IMG/VR virus record: IMGVR_UViG_3300006754_000024
Coordinates: 1-54,028 of that record
Strand: one strand, 5' to 3'
Length of the DNA: 54,028 bases
Source of the DNA: a virus
Below are positions 24,628-33,680 of this stretch, one piece after another. The number at the start of each line of letters is the position of its first letter. Positions within the stretch are counted from its first letter, which is position 1. The position numbers and the translations under genes are program-made. Under the pieces are notes generated by a model. That model made no database searches and was not told where the DNA came from. It saw only the letters and a program-made list of their open reading frames with translations.

Positions 24628-24986
24628 TGGGAGCTGGCGGAGTAGAACTACCCAATTTCATTACAAGGGAATCGGTCGAATGGGCACATGGCCAGGCCAT
24701 CCGAGCTCAAGAAGGCGGGAGAGCCGGAATCGCTCAGGCTGGAATGAGAGCGGCTCGAGCTCGAGATCCTCTTTTGCTCAAGACCCTCGATGCCGGAGCT
24801 GAGATTCTTCAAGAGATCAACGCTGAGCAGCAGGGGAACAATGTCCTGAGCTCGGGGGAACGGATCGACGCTACGGAGTTCTCTCTGTGGAGAGAGGCGT
24901 TCAAGAGCGCCGACGAGGGACAACCGATGGAACAGTTCTGCTGGATCTACGGGGCGGCTGCGCTTCTTTCTGGACTGGCCCATTGA
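24627..24986 (+). CDS. Helical protein of unknown function, 119 aa
   Basis: The start overlaps the amidase stop (TGATG). The protein is Ala/Arg/Glu-rich and helical, with a mildly hydrophobic C-terminal stretch (CWIYGAAALLSGLAH) that could associate with membrane but has no basic tail. No family recognised. Confidence 0.65.
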   Translation: MGAGGVELPNFITRESVEWAHGQAIRAQEGGRAGIAQAGMRAARARDPLLLKTLDAGAEILQEINAEQQGNNVLSSGERIDATEFSLWREAFKSADEGQPMEQFCWIYGAAALLSGLAH

Positions 24987-24987
24987 A

Positions 24988-25731
24988 ATGTCCAGAGGAC
25001 TTCCGAGAGGAGAACCAGTCTGTTTAACCGAGGAAGGAGACGGATATTATCTCAACGAAGGAGCTCTGGACTACGAGTGGTGCCTCGAGGAAAACGAGAT
25101 CGAGGCTCTCACTCAAAAAAAAGAGCTCTACAACAGCTTGTTGCGGAACTTCGCGGCCGGAGACATAGACAGGCTTCACTTTGGAAATATGCCCGACTGG
25201 GAAAATTTCCTAAATAACTCCTTCGTACTTGCCGAGCTCGAGCGTGGAAAGGCTGCGACCGACGCGGCCACAGTTGGAGCCTACAACGCGATTCGATCGG
25301 ATCTCATCGACAGGTACCAATATAAAGCGAAGATCCTGGGCAGCGACGGACAGGAGTTCGTTTTTGCCCATCCTGTCGCCATGGGTCCAGCCTTCGGGGA
25401 AATCAGACGCCTACTAATCGGGATGGGCGCGTCGAAGACAGCCGACACGGTACGCGACCTGGCCACCAAATACTGGGAACAAGAAAAGAATTATCACCCC
25501 GGAGGGCGGTTTTTCCAAGAGAGCGAGGTCTGGAAGCGTTTCGGTCCTAAGCCGAAAACGTCCGCGCCCAAGTCCTCGAGCGACTACCAGCCGCCGGCCA
25601 ACCCTGGAGCTCCCCAAAACGCACCCATCTACAGGAAGCCGGTTTTCTGGGCGATAGTGGGCGGAGCTCTGCTTCTGCTTGGAGGCCTGGTGGCAACGTC
25701 TCGCAGGAGTCGAGCCAGAACGGGGTACTGA
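24988..25731 (+). CDS. Tail-anchored protein, 247 aa
   Basis: The N-terminal 185 residues are a helical, acidic soluble domain. A Pro/Ser-rich linker (about 190-217) leads to one transmembrane helix (FWAIVGGALLLLGGLVA, about 221-238) and a basic end, SRRSRARTGY. The TGATG overlap couples it to the metallopeptidase. I infer that the soluble domain is displayed on one face of a membrane. Confidence 0.7.
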   Translation: MSRGLPRGEPVCLTEEGDGYYLNEGALDYEWCLEENEIEALTQKKELYNSLLRNFAAGDIDRLHFGNMPDWENFLNNSFVLAELERGKAATDAATVGAYNAIRSDLIDRYQYKAKILGSDGQEFVFAHPVAMGPAFGEIRRLLIGMGASKTADTVRDLATKYWEQEKNYHPGGRFFQESEVWKRFGPKPKTSAPKSSSDYQPPANPGAPQNAPIYRKPVFWAIVGGALLLLGGLVATSRRSRARTGY

Positions 25732-26135
25732 TGGCGAAGCTATTCGAGCTGGCTCACCAGGTCTACCTCGAGGCGGCCGACGCCTTTCCTGAGATCCCGG
25801 ATATTCGTCTGGTGGTGACAACGGACGCAGGGATGAAGGGCCGGAGCTATGCGTATTTCGAGACTCCCGACTGCGTCCTTGGGGTCAGTCCTCGGCTCCT
25901 TACCGCCGAACCAACACGGCAGCTCGGAGTCCTCCGGCATGAACTGGGACATGCGATCCATTTCGCTTATGGACGAGAAGCCTTGTCGGAGCTGCCTATA
26001 GTTTTGCCCAAGTCCGACGAGCGCCTCGCAGACGTATTGGCAGAACTCGTCTGGGGCACTCCCATCTATTACGATGAGGAGCTCGTGCAGAACGTCGATG
26101 GGGGGGTGGCTCCCCGTCCCTCGGAGCTCGGATAG
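25731..26135 (+). CDS. Small zincin metallopeptidase-like protein
   Basis: A 134-residue protein with VLRHELGHAIHF, a complete HExxH zinc-binding helix (70-74), followed by an acidic helix DERLADVLAEL that may give the third ligand. The length suits compact zincin domains of the SprT/ImmA kind. A virion or lysis role is inferred from position. It has no membrane anchor. An AT-richer gap with a promoter candidate follows. Confidence 0.75.
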   Translation: MAKLFELAHQVYLEAADAFPEIPDIRLVVTTDAGMKGRSYAYFETPDCVLGVSPRLLTAEPTRQLGVLRHELGHAIHFAYGREALSELPIVLPKSDERLADVLAELVWGTPIYYDEELVQNVDGGVAPRPSELG

Positions 26136-26141
26136 CGAACC

Positions 26142-26170
26142 TTGCGTCCAAGCTCGAAATAGAGTAACTT
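26142..26170 (+). promoter_or_regulatory. Putative sigma70-type promoter within the structural operon
   Basis: TTGCGT (26142-26147) and TAACTT (26165-26170) are separated by 17 bases in the 80-base gap before the gene at 26216. This is one of few real gaps in the operon, so an internal promoter is plausible. Confidence 0.4.
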
Positions 26171-26215
26171 CGTTGCGAGTGTGGACCTTCCCTGGATGCC
26201 CGAAAGGGTTCCGAT

Positions 26216-27451
26216 ATGCCTCGTCGACGAGGACAGCAATACCGTAGGCGCCGTTCGGCATCGAATCCGGTGGCTCGTGCGCGAGCTCTCGTTCGGATTG
26301 CGAAGCGCACCGGACGCCCAGAAGATTCTCAGAAAGCGGTAGCCTTTATAAAGGCGCATCCTCGTCTGATGAGTGTTCCGGACCTGCGGGCCTTCACCAC
26401 CCAGCACACAGGCCAGGCACCAGGACCAGGTTTCAAAGGAATCCGCAGGCGGACACCCAAAGCAGCCTATCGACGCGGTCGATATCGCTGGCTGAACCAG
26501 CCAGGCGGCGGATGGTCTCCACAGACTCCATCCGTCATTCCCCACCAGTTCGAGCCGGCTACCGGATACCCCCAGACTTGGACGGCAGAAGGCGGCGTCG
26601 TTCCAGATCCGCTCGTGTACGAGGACGAGCCGACCAGGGGTCCCATGCTGTGGTCCGAAGACATGGCAACAGCTACACCGCTCGCAGGCTATGGCGCGAA
26701 TGTGGCCGGCAACAGTCCATACGGTGGACGAAAGAGGTGGCTCCGGGACTTCCGGTATAACGACCGGATTCCCTCGGAGTTCGAGGTTCGACAAATGGTG
26801 CGTGATGCCTTGGACCTGTCCTCAGAGATTAACGATCCCTATTCCTGGGGAAGCAAACAAGCCTGGCCGATCGAATGGTTGAGCCTTACTCCACAAGAGC
26901 AAGACGGACTCTTTAGATTCGACAATTACTGGAACCAGACACCGGCTGGTCTGTTGTCTGCCAATGGAGTCATAACCCTTCCTTCACACAGTACATTTAT
27001 GTCGATGATCGGGGGGCCGCATCGGTTAGATGGCTACGGAAAGCTATTCGGAGGAGGGCGACTTCGCGATCGTTTTGGCTACAAACCTCTAGCCCGTAGG
27101 CGATGGCAAAAACAGGTTTTGAAATCCAGAAGGCTAAAGGCTCAACTAGACCGAATGCCTGACAATCATCCGGCCAGAAAGCGGGTTTACCGTCGCTGGT
27201 TGAGAGTGGTAGAAAAACTAAAAACCAATCCCAACACGGTGAACATCACCGAAATAGATGGCACGGAAACAGATGGATTCGGAGCGTTCAACATCTCCTT
27301 CGGAGAGAGTCCTTTCCAGAAGGCTTCTGCTCTCGCCATTCTTGGCGGAACAGCGATGTACTTCCTGTCGAAGAAGAACAAAAGCAAGAAGCAGGGCATG
27401 AACGTCGCGACTCTCGGCGGGGCTGCTTACGCTCTCACCCTGCTCACCTGA
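26216..27451 (+). CDS. Basic protein with two C-terminal membrane helices, 411 aa
   Basis: It starts MPRRRGQQYRRRRSASNPVARA, a strongly basic N-terminus with the basic-Asn-Pro motif. The centre is Tyr/Trp/Pro-rich. Near the end, two hydrophobic helices (ASALAILGGTAMYFL and MNVATLGGAAYALTLL) flank KKNKSKKQ. LAGYG and GYG also occur. It is probably a virion protein that touches both DNA and membrane. No family recognised. Codon use is less GAGCTC-biased than in neighbours. Confidence 0.7.
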   Translation: MPRRRGQQYRRRRSASNPVARARALVRIAKRTGRPEDSQKAVAFIKAHPRLMSVPDLRAFTTQHTGQAPGPGFKGIRRRTPKAAYRRGRYRWLNQPGGGWSPQTPSVIPHQFEPATGYPQTWTAEGGVVPDPLVYEDEPTRGPMLWSEDMATATPLAGYGANVAGNSPYGGRKRWLRDFRYNDRIPSEFEVRQMVRDALDLSSEINDPYSWGSKQAWPIEWLSLTPQEQDGLFRFDNYWNQTPAGLLSANGVITLPSHSTFMSMIGGPHRLDGYGKLFGGGRLRDRFGYKPLARRRWQKQVLKSRRLKAQLDRMPDNHPARKRVYRRWLRVVEKLKTNPNTVNITEIDGTETDGFGAFNISFGESPFQKASALAILGGTAMYFLSKKNKSKKQGMNVATLGGAAYALTLLT

Positions 27452-27469
27452 GCTCAGGAGAAATCAGCT

Positions 27470-28663
27470 ATGGCTTATCGAATGGTTAATTACGGACGGA
27501 CGCCGTCTTACGGTCACTATGCGGGTGCTCCGATGGACCCGCGCGTAAATCTCGCCGGCCGCGTCTATTGGCATCTGGCCTACGATGTCAGTTCCAAGGG
27601 CTACGCACAGTCCTGGCGCAATCTTGACGAAACCTGGAAAACTATCCTGGTTTCCTTTCCCCTCGATGCCCCAGGCTACTATCTTCACCAGGCCATTACG
27701 AACAACCTGCTAACTGACGTGCCCGGTGAGGTCCTCTCTGCGACTACTCCCAACTGGAGCGGCTACGGCGTGGCTCTGGCCACCGCAGCGGCAACGACGG
27801 GCCTGAAACGTGCCTTCGATTCGGCAAAGCTCCCGGTTCTCGCGAGCTCTCGCAATATCCAACGACTGAACGACCAGCTCCGAAAGCTGGTGGCTCGGCG
27901 AAAGAGGGTATCGAACAAGCTCCGACAGAAGAGCCTCGACAAGCGCATCAAGAGCCTGAAGGCACGCATCAAGAAGGCGACAAAGAAGACGAGAGACCTG
28001 GCCAAAAAGAGAAGGTCGAAAGGGAAGGAGCTCAGCAGGTACCGACAGAGGTCGCTGGATACAGCCAAGAAGATCAAACGGGCCAAGGCCAAGCGAGCCA
28101 AGAGAAAGAAGGCACAGAAGCCAGGAATCGATCATCTCAAAGATCAATATCCGTGGGCTTTCCGAAGCACGCCTCCTAAGTGGTTTATGCGCGGGAAACC
28201 CAAGACGCGGCGCACGTCGGCATGGAAGAAGCTGAGCCCTCAGCAGCGGATCGGCAGATTCAGGCAGATGCAGCGGAGAAAGCCTCAAGGTGGCGGACAA
28301 CTACCATATAAGCGTCCTCCCCAGCAGTCGCCCTACGAGCCGAACGGGATGGCCGCAGAACAGGAGTTCGACATGGACTCCGGGATCTACGAGTCCGGTA
28401 CCCCCACGGCCGATATGATGGCTCCATACGCGCAGGAGGAGGCGATGGTCGAGGCCGAGCTCGACTCTGGAGTCGATGTAGACGGCGATCTGCTCGAGAT
28501 GGAGGCGAGCTCGAGACGTAACCTGACACCTTTGTGGATTGGTCTCGGTGCCGTTGGACTCATTGGAATCCTGGCGCTCACTTTCGGAAAGAAGAAAAGG
28601 AAGAAGGGAAAGGGAAAGGGAAAGGGAAAGCCTAAAGCCCCACCAGTGGCGGCGTATCCATGA
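27470..28663 (+). CDS. Lys/Arg-rich coiled-coil protein with C-terminal anchor, 397 aa
   Basis: Start after CAGGAGAAATC. The N-terminus contains NYGRTPSYGHYAGAP. About 140-225 is an extremely Lys/Arg-rich helix likely to bind DNA. An acidic stretch (about 300-345) precedes a transmembrane helix (LWIGLGAVGLIGILALTFG) and a tail of repeated Lys-Gly. The combination suggests a protein linking packaged DNA to a membrane. It overlaps the next gene by ATGA. Confidence 0.7.
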   Translation: MAYRMVNYGRTPSYGHYAGAPMDPRVNLAGRVYWHLAYDVSSKGYAQSWRNLDETWKTILVSFPLDAPGYYLHQAITNNLLTDVPGEVLSATTPNWSGYGVALATAAATTGLKRAFDSAKLPVLASSRNIQRLNDQLRKLVARRKRVSNKLRQKSLDKRIKSLKARIKKATKKTRDLAKKRRSKGKELSRYRQRSLDTAKKIKRAKAKRAKRKKAQKPGIDHLKDQYPWAFRSTPPKWFMRGKPKTRRTSAWKKLSPQQRIGRFRQMQRRKPQGGGQLPYKRPPQQSPYEPNGMAAEQEFDMDSGIYESGTPTADMMAPYAQEEAMVEAELDSGVDVDGDLLEMEASSRRNLTPLWIGLGAVGLIGILALTFGKKKRKKGKGKGKGKPKAPPVAAYP

Positions 28664-28935
28664 ACCTCGACGCCCGAACCCTGATGACTCTCGGTAGCAA
28701 GCTCCTCCACATTTTGAAGGACGCGAGCCAGCATGTCTCCCAGCTGAACCAGGCAGGGGAGGAGGTCTCGAGAGAGGCGCTCCAGTTCTATATCATGCTG
28801 AGATTCGAGAACTGGAACCCCAAAATCAAAGGGGTGTCGGTTCTGGATGATCAATCTCGAGTCGACGGTGCGGCTTTCCTTGCCGGGATTGCCTTTACAC
28901 TTGCCGCAGGCATGAAGGGACGGAGTGCTGCGTGA
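28660..28935 (+). CDS. Small protein with hydrophobic C-terminus, 91 aa
   Basis: Helical N-terminal half, then a moderately hydrophobic C-terminal helix (AAFLAGIAFTLAAGM) ending in KGRSAA. It follows the operon's anchor plan in a reduced form. Both ends overlap neighbours (ATGA and GTGA). No family recognised. Confidence 0.65.
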   Translation: MNLDARTLMTLGSKLLHILKDASQHVSQLNQAGEEVSREALQFYIMLRFENWNPKIKGVSVLDDQSRVDGAAFLAGIAFTLAAGMKGRSAA

Positions 28936-29510
28936 AGTTCACTCCCCACGGCCGTTCGACCTACGGGACGAACCCCGCCTGGGGTGAGGTTTCCTATGCG
29001 GGCGTATACGGAAACGAGGCCGAGCTCGAGGCCGCACCTGTAGTCGCTCCGGAGGAGCAGCTTTCGGTCCCTCAGCTCATTGAGGCCGTGGTGTTTTCTT
29101 TCCAGACCGTAGGACAGGACGAAGGCTTGCGCGTAGCGGCCGAAAACTCGAGAGGGCAAAGCCCCGCCTTGGTTTTGGCCGCGACGGAGTATATCCGCAC
29201 GCGGAGCCTGAGCCCAGAAGACCTCGAGGCGAGAATCGCGGAGCTCCGAACAGAAGAGAGCCGAGCTCTTCAATCCGGGAACGCTAACGCTGCGCAGATC
29301 GCGTCTTATAAGATTCAGATGCTCCGCCGTCGCCACACGGGAATCGTCGACGAGGGCGAGCTCCAAGGGGTCCGGGACCTGACGGAGATATCGGGCCAGG
29401 CGAACAAATGGAAAGAGAGGCTCCCGCTTATCGGAATCGGAGTAGGCCTGGTTGGACTGATGATCACGCTCGGGGTGGTGAAGGTCCGCAAACGGGGGAA
29501 GAAGGGATGA
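28932..29510 (+). CDS. Tail-anchored virion-type protein, 192 aa
   Basis: GTG 28932 overlaps the upstream stop. The N-terminus TNPAWGEVSYAGVYGNEAE contains NPAWGE, which also occurs in the 862-residue protein at 42607. A helical domain (about 40-155) is followed by a transmembrane helix (PLIGIGVGLVGLMITLGVV) and KVRKRGKKG. No enzymatic motif. Confidence 0.7.
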   Translation: MKFTPHGRSTYGTNPAWGEVSYAGVYGNEAELEAAPVVAPEEQLSVPQLIEAVVFSFQTVGQDEGLRVAAENSRGQSPALVLAATEYIRTRSLSPEDLEARIAELRTEESRALQSGNANAAQIASYKIQMLRRRHTGIVDEGELQGVRDLTEISGQANKWKERLPLIGIGVGLVGLMITLGVVKVRKRGKKG

Positions 29511-30169
29511 ACTACCTCACCGATGACATGAACACTTGGGACCAGGCCTATGAAGGATGGGGATGCTGTGGGTGCCCCACCACCGGAGCTCCTGCGGCGG
29601 ACTATAAAGGGCTGGCCGGGTATGGCCTGGTAGCGAATCCCTCCGTCGGCCGTCATTATTCGAGCCGCAGCGCCTACGGTGGAGTCTTCGACAACCTACG
29701 AACCTGGTGGCAGAACCGGAGCGCCAGCGACCGGGCCGGTTTGCTCGAACGGATTCGAGAGTGGAGAGCGGCGCGGCAAGCGGGACAAACAACGGAATCT
29801 ATCGACGATTGGATCGTCAGGATGAACCAACCGGGCGCGACCACCGAAGACGCGACGGCTATGGTGCCCAGAACGACCTTTTGGCAACGCCTCCGCTCGG
29901 CTTGGCAAGACCGGGCGCCCGTAGATACTGGTACTAGAGAAGAATGGCTCTCGGCGGGAACGACCGTGGCGGCGTCTCTGATGCCGAGCTCGGGAAGATC
30001 CGGGGTAGGAATGTCGGAACTCGAACAGGACGCTTTTCTGGCGCAATCAATGGCTCTCGCCGAGGCTCAGGAACGCGAGAGGAAAAAGAAGATTGTAATC
30101 GGCGCAGCGGTAGCGGTTGGAGTGATCGGGGTACTCATGTTTGCCACCGGACGGAAGAAAGGGGGATGA
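29507..30169 (+). CDS. Tail-anchored protein with Cys-rich N-terminus, 220 aa
   Basis: The N-terminus has EGWGCCGCPTTGAP and LAGYG, and the middle is Arg/Trp-rich and helical. A charged helix RERKKK leads into a transmembrane helix (IVIGAAVAVGVIGVLMFA) and GRKKGG. The Cys cluster resembles that of the 53-residue protein at 33681 and could bind metal or form disulphides. Start by ATGA overlap. Confidence 0.7.
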   Translation: MNYLTDDMNTWDQAYEGWGCCGCPTTGAPAADYKGLAGYGLVANPSVGRHYSSRSAYGGVFDNLRTWWQNRSASDRAGLLERIREWRAARQAGQTTESIDDWIVRMNQPGATTEDATAMVPRTTFWQRLRSAWQDRAPVDTGTREEWLSAGTTVAASLMPSSGRSGVGMSELEQDAFLAQSMALAEAQERERKKKIVIGAAVAVGVIGVLMFATGRKKGG

Positions 30170-30172
30170 GAC

Positions 30173-30484
30173 ATGGTACTCGCAATTCTCGGAGTCGTGT
30201 CCGCAGTGATCTCTGCGACCGTTGCGGGCGTGAAGGGGGTCCAGGCTCGGAACGAGGCGACACGGACCGAGTTTCGGCGCAGGGAAGACTTCCACCGAGC
30301 TCAAGTCGTAGCGATGACGCAGGGATCACGCGAGCAGCTGGCCGCGATTCGTCGGTCCTCCTTGGATGCTCAGGCAGAGCAGGCCCGTCTATTGAACGAG
30401 AGCAAGGAATCGCAGAAGAAAGCCCTCATGTATGGGGCAGGAGCCGTCGTACTCGGAATGTTTATCCTCTCGGCTCGGAAATAG
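30173..30484 (+). CDS. Two-helix membrane protein, 103 aa
   Basis: A hydrophobic N-terminal helix (LAILGVVSAVISATVAG), a charged coiled-coil-like middle and a C-terminal transmembrane helix (MYGAGAVVLGMFIL) ending SARK. The next gene repeats this plan (hydrophobic N-terminus, charged middle, C-terminal helix), so the two may be a diverged pair. Confidence 0.7.
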   Translation: MVLAILGVVSAVISATVAGVKGVQARNEATRTEFRRREDFHRAQVVAMTQGSREQLAAIRRSSLDAQAEQARLLNESKESQKKALMYGAGAVVLGMFILSARK

Positions 30485-30487
30485 ACA

Positions 30488-30811
30488 ATGTATGGAGTAG
30501 TCGATCCTGGACTGATAATACAAGGTGCATCGGCCCTCGTGGGGGCTGGCACTGGGGTGGGAACATCCGTGGGCTCCGGAAGGATTCAGAGTGCCATCGC
30601 TCGCGGTGCAGCGACCCAGGCGGAGCGAGAAGCTCTATGGCAGCAGGCCATGTCTTCACGGCAGACTCTCTCAGCTCAACGGGCAGCGGCGCTCTCTTCG
30701 GCGTTGTCTCCGGCTACGGAGGCGTTGATCGCCAGACGCAAACAGCAGACTTTCATCATTCTCGGAGCCTTCGCCCTGTTGGGCGGAATGTTCTGGCTGG
30801 CCTCGAGGTAG
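30488..30811 (+). CDS. Two-helix membrane protein, 107 aa
   Basis: A Gly-rich hydrophobic N-terminus (IIQGASALVGAGTGVGTSVG), a Gln/Ala/Arg-rich helical middle and a C-terminal transmembrane helix (FIILGAFALLGGMFWLAS) ending in Arg. It has the same length and plan as the preceding gene. No family recognised. Confidence 0.7.
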   Translation: MYGVVDPGLIIQGASALVGAGTGVGTSVGSGRIQSAIARGAATQAEREALWQQAMSSRQTLSAQRAAALSSALSPATEALIARRKQQTFIILGAFALLGGMFWLASR

Positions 30812-30820
30812 GATAGACGC

Positions 30821-31183
30821 ATGGCTACCAAGAAAGAAAAAAACACCCTGATTCTCCTCGCACTCGTGGGAACAGGTCTGTGCCTGGCCTACCGGAGAAA
30901 GAAGATGTCTTCGACTGTGGGCGGATACGGAGCCACGGCTAACCATGCCGCTCAATGGTATCCGGCCATGCAGAGAATGGGTGGGCCAGGTCCCGTAACT
31001 TGGACTCCCCTCGGACCATTTATAGAGCACGTAGGATGGGAGTGCGCCCATGCTCATCCTGGACTTTCTCACCAGCAGTGGACTCAGCTCTATATGCGGA
31101 AGTATTACGGCGTCGATCCGAGTGTCGGCCCGTCGGTGGTTCCAGCCCTAATCGGAAGCGATCCTGGAGCTGTGAAGATATGA
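30821..31183 (+). CDS. N-anchored membrane protein, 120 aa
   Basis: Unlike most neighbours the anchor is N-terminal: MATKKEKN, a helix (LILLALVGTGLCLAY), then RRKK. The soluble part carries VGGYGAT and is rich in Trp, His and Pro. The topology may be inverted relative to the tail-anchored set, placing this domain on the other membrane face. Stop overlaps the next start (ATGA). Confidence 0.68.
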   Translation: MATKKEKNTLILLALVGTGLCLAYRRKKMSSTVGGYGATANHAAQWYPAMQRMGGPGPVTWTPLGPFIEHVGWECAHAHPGLSHQQWTQLYMRKYYGVDPSVGPSVVPALIGSDPGAVKI

Positions 31184-31548
31184 GCTCCACCTACCCCTCG
31201 AGCGGACAGGTAACTGCCGCCCAGAAGAACCACATGGCTCTCGTCTTGATCGGCCAGATCCAGGAGCGAGTTCGGAGCACTGGTACAGGAGTCCATTGGA
31301 CCCGGATCTATGATGCTACGGGAGCCGATGCTTCTCAGAATCCGATCTACCAGGCCGTACTGAGCCAGGTACCGGCGGGACAGGTGGATACCGCTCCTGG
31401 AGCCTGGCTATTCGCACTCGGAAACGATGGGACCATCCTGGGGATTCCCGGAACCCGGTTCGCGGACACGTCCATGAATTATCACGGACACTGGTCCGAT
31501 TTCTCCTACTGGGGAGACTACGGAGAGGCGACATTATGGATGCGATGA
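31180..31548 (+). CDS. Soluble protein with C-terminal WGDYGE motif, 122 aa
   Basis: The start overlaps the upstream stop; the longer open frame is inside that gene. It is a small alpha/beta domain with no membrane segment. The last 20 residues contain SYWGDYGEATLW, the Trp-Gly-Asp/Asn-Tyr-Gly-Glu motif found near the N-terminus of proteins at 34913 and 35835. It overlaps the next gene by 13 bases. Confidence 0.66.
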   Translation: MSSTYPSSGQVTAAQKNHMALVLIGQIQERVRSTGTGVHWTRIYDATGADASQNPIYQAVLSQVPAGQVDTAPGAWLFALGNDGTILGIPGTRFADTSMNYHGHWSDFSYWGDYGEATLWMR

Positions 31549-32447
31549 AACTGGTAAACGCGATTAGCGACCGAGCACAAGCCACGAATCGGCCCGTAAT
31601 GTGGGCCTCACTCACCGGAGACCAGAAAAGGCTCTTGAATACCGTCAAGCCAGAACGGGACGAGCTCTTCCGGGTAGGCGAGCTCGCGCTTTTCCGTGGG
31701 TCTTCTGCGGCTGGAGGCGGAGGAGCGGCAGCTGGTCCGGGCGGAATTGCTGGTTACGGCGGAGACGAGATCGGCCCTCAAAGCGGAACCATCCCGTCCT
31801 CGTCACTCCCAGTCACTACCGGGAGCTCCACTACCCTCGGGGGCGTCTGCACCTACACCAGCTATGGCCAGGCTAAGATCGCCTACCGGCAATACCGTGC
31901 GCTTGCGGCTCAGGCGAAGGCCGACGGCAAGATGGCCCTCTACCGCCACTATACTCTTCAATGGAAGTGCGCTCGAAACGAGATGGAGCGCCTCGGAGCT
32001 CCAACATATGAAGGCTATGGGTACTGGGGTGCCTACGGCGATGTCTGCACCCGCACCCAGAAATGGTATAACAAGCGGCTTGCCGCGCTCGAGAAATGGA
32101 GAGAGAACCCTCCCCGCCTCTTCGCCAACCGCCGTATCGCTCGGAAGGAAAGGCTCGTTCAAACCTCGCTGAACAAAGCTATTGCAAAGAACTGCGCATG
32201 GGCCACTGAAGGGGATAGGCAGGTGGAGCTCGCGGTCGCGGCCCAGGAACAGCAGGCCATCGACGCAGTAATGGCCCAGGAGTACCAGCAGGCTCAGCAG
32301 CAGCTCTCCACTTCCTCTAATGTGCTTGCGCGACAAGCGTCTGCTCCACCGATTGAGAAGCCTTGGGTTCTCGTGGCTGCCCTTGGTGGCGCCGGGCTGC
32401 TCTTCGCGATGGTGGCCGTCTGGCGGAAGCGGAGCCAGGCTGGATGA
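31536..32447 (+). CDS. Tail-anchored protein, 303 aa
   Basis: A Gly/Ala-rich linker with GIAGYGG (about 50-75), a CTYTSYGQ region, EGYGYWGAYGDVC, then a helical Gln/Ala-rich stretch and a transmembrane helix (WVLVAALGGAGLLFAMVAV) followed by WRKRSQAG. It combines the GYG and WGxYG motifs with the standard anchor. No enzymatic motif. Coupled to the next gene by ATGA. Confidence 0.7.
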   Translation: MDAMKLVNAISDRAQATNRPVMWASLTGDQKRLLNTVKPERDELFRVGELALFRGSSAAGGGGAAAGPGGIAGYGGDEIGPQSGTIPSSSLPVTTGSSTTLGGVCTYTSYGQAKIAYRQYRALAAQAKADGKMALYRHYTLQWKCARNEMERLGAPTYEGYGYWGAYGDVCTRTQKWYNKRLAALEKWRENPPRLFANRRIARKERLVQTSLNKAIAKNCAWATEGDRQVELAVAAQEQQAIDAVMAQEYQQAQQQLSTSSNVLARQASAPPIEKPWVLVAALGGAGLLFAMVAVWRKRSQAG

Positions 32448-32890
32448 ACTCGTACCTTCCCATAAACTACGCCGGAGGCGGTTGGGCGGGCGACCCTGAG
32501 CAGCAAGAAGCTGCACAGGCGCTCATCGGACACGGCACGGGGATACTCAGCGAGCTCCTGTCTGATGCAGGCAGGGAAGGGCTTGCAGAGGACATCGAGA
32601 CATATGGGCCGGTGGTGGCCTCTACCGTCTCTGTTCTCCAGTCTCCGGAGCGCCAGGTGGGGATTCTGAGGAACCGGCTCGCTACCGCCGAACGCCTGAA
32701 TCTTCCAGAGGCATTTGTTGGGCGCATCCGAGCTCAACTCGCGGCAGCGGAATCGGCGCTCGCTCGCGAAAGGGAATCGGACGAGGCGGCATCTAAATTC
32801 CGCGAACTTGGTACAATTGCCTCATACGTCGGGATTGGCGTCGGGGTTTCTTTAATCATCCTATTTATGAGTCGAGCGTTTCGACGGTGA
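32444..32890 (+). CDS. Tail-anchored helical protein, 148 aa
   Basis: The N-terminus is short and Gly-rich (INYAGGGWAGD), the middle is helical and charged, and the C-terminal transmembrane helix (YVGIGVGVSLIILFMS) ends RAFRR. It follows the same plan as its neighbours. Confidence 0.7.
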   Translation: MNSYLPINYAGGGWAGDPEQQEAAQALIGHGTGILSELLSDAGREGLAEDIETYGPVVASTVSVLQSPERQVGILRNRLATAERLNLPEAFVGRIRAQLAAAESALARERESDEAASKFRELGTIASYVGIGVGVSLIILFMSRAFRR

Positions 32891-32900
32891 GAGGCAAAAA

Positions 32901-33665
32901 ATGGACATAAGCACACTTTGGGCGAACAAGATGATCGGGCTCGGCGCGATCGGACTGGCAGGCGGTTACATCACAGGCAAGACCAAGAAGAAGAAGCAGA
33001 TGAATGCTCTCCTTGGAGCTGGTATCGGTGCGGGAGTTGGGGCCTTCCTCAACATGCGCCAAGAGGCAGCAGCATCCGAAGCGCTCTCTGGATATGGAGC
33101 TCCAGCGCAGATCACAGCCGGCCACATGGGACCGGGAATGATGTCCGGCGGCACCAGTGGCGGGAGCTCGATCCCTTACGTTGCCGCAGACGCAGGCCCA
33201 ACCGGAGCTCGGCGTCCACGAAAGGGAAGCTATGCGTACCGTCGAATCATGAAGCACCGGGAAGACCTGGCTGGGTATGGAGCCATCCGTCCGGCGCGTG
33301 GAACTCGTGCCTACCGACGGGTAACGAGCCCCATGCCTCCCTATTCTCCCGTTCCGATGCCGGTGGGGTCCTATCGTCCAGTCCACACGCCTCGAGCTCC
33401 GTACCGGAGGGTTCGCTCTCCGATGCCTCGCTATCAGGCCGTTCCGGGAATGCACCGGTCCTCCTATCATCGCCCGCACGCTTCGTATCGGACCAAGCAG
33501 TATTGTGCCCAGATCAAGCAAGCGATGGACGCGATGATGGCGGCTATGGCGAACAATCAGCCTATTCACGCATATCCTGGCGGTCCCGTGCTTTCTCCTG
33601 AACAGGCAAGAGCGAAGCTCCATCGGGTAAAGCAGGTTCACGCTCACTGGTGTTCGATGCTCTGA
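32901..33665 (+). CDS. Gly-zipper membrane protein with Tyr/Arg/Pro repeats, 254 aa
   Basis: Two N-terminal Gly-rich hydrophobic helices (IGLGAIGLAGGYITG and LLGAGIGAGVGAF) are separated by KTKKKKQ, forming a glycine-zipper hairpin. The rest is a basic, low-complexity region with repeated AYRRV and SPMPxY units and two GYG motifs, ending in a helix with Cys. It may oligomerise in membrane, as pore-forming or packing proteins do. Ribosome site AGAGGC. Confidence 0.7.
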   Translation: MDISTLWANKMIGLGAIGLAGGYITGKTKKKKQMNALLGAGIGAGVGAFLNMRQEAAASEALSGYGAPAQITAGHMGPGMMSGGTSGGSSIPYVAADAGPTGARRPRKGSYAYRRIMKHREDLAGYGAIRPARGTRAYRRVTSPMPPYSPVPMPVGSYRPVHTPRAPYRRVRSPMPRYQAVPGMHRSSYHRPHASYRTKQYCAQIKQAMDAMMAAMANNQPIHAYPGGPVLSPEQARAKLHRVKQVHAHWCSML

Positions 33666-33680
33666 GAGCAGGAGGGAAAT

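Noticed and set aside
30047-30816. Plus-strand open frame overlapping the 29507, 30173 and 30488 genes
   Set aside because: The product is Arg/Ser/Gly-rich noise, and the three genes it would replace are each complete with start coupling and membrane helices.
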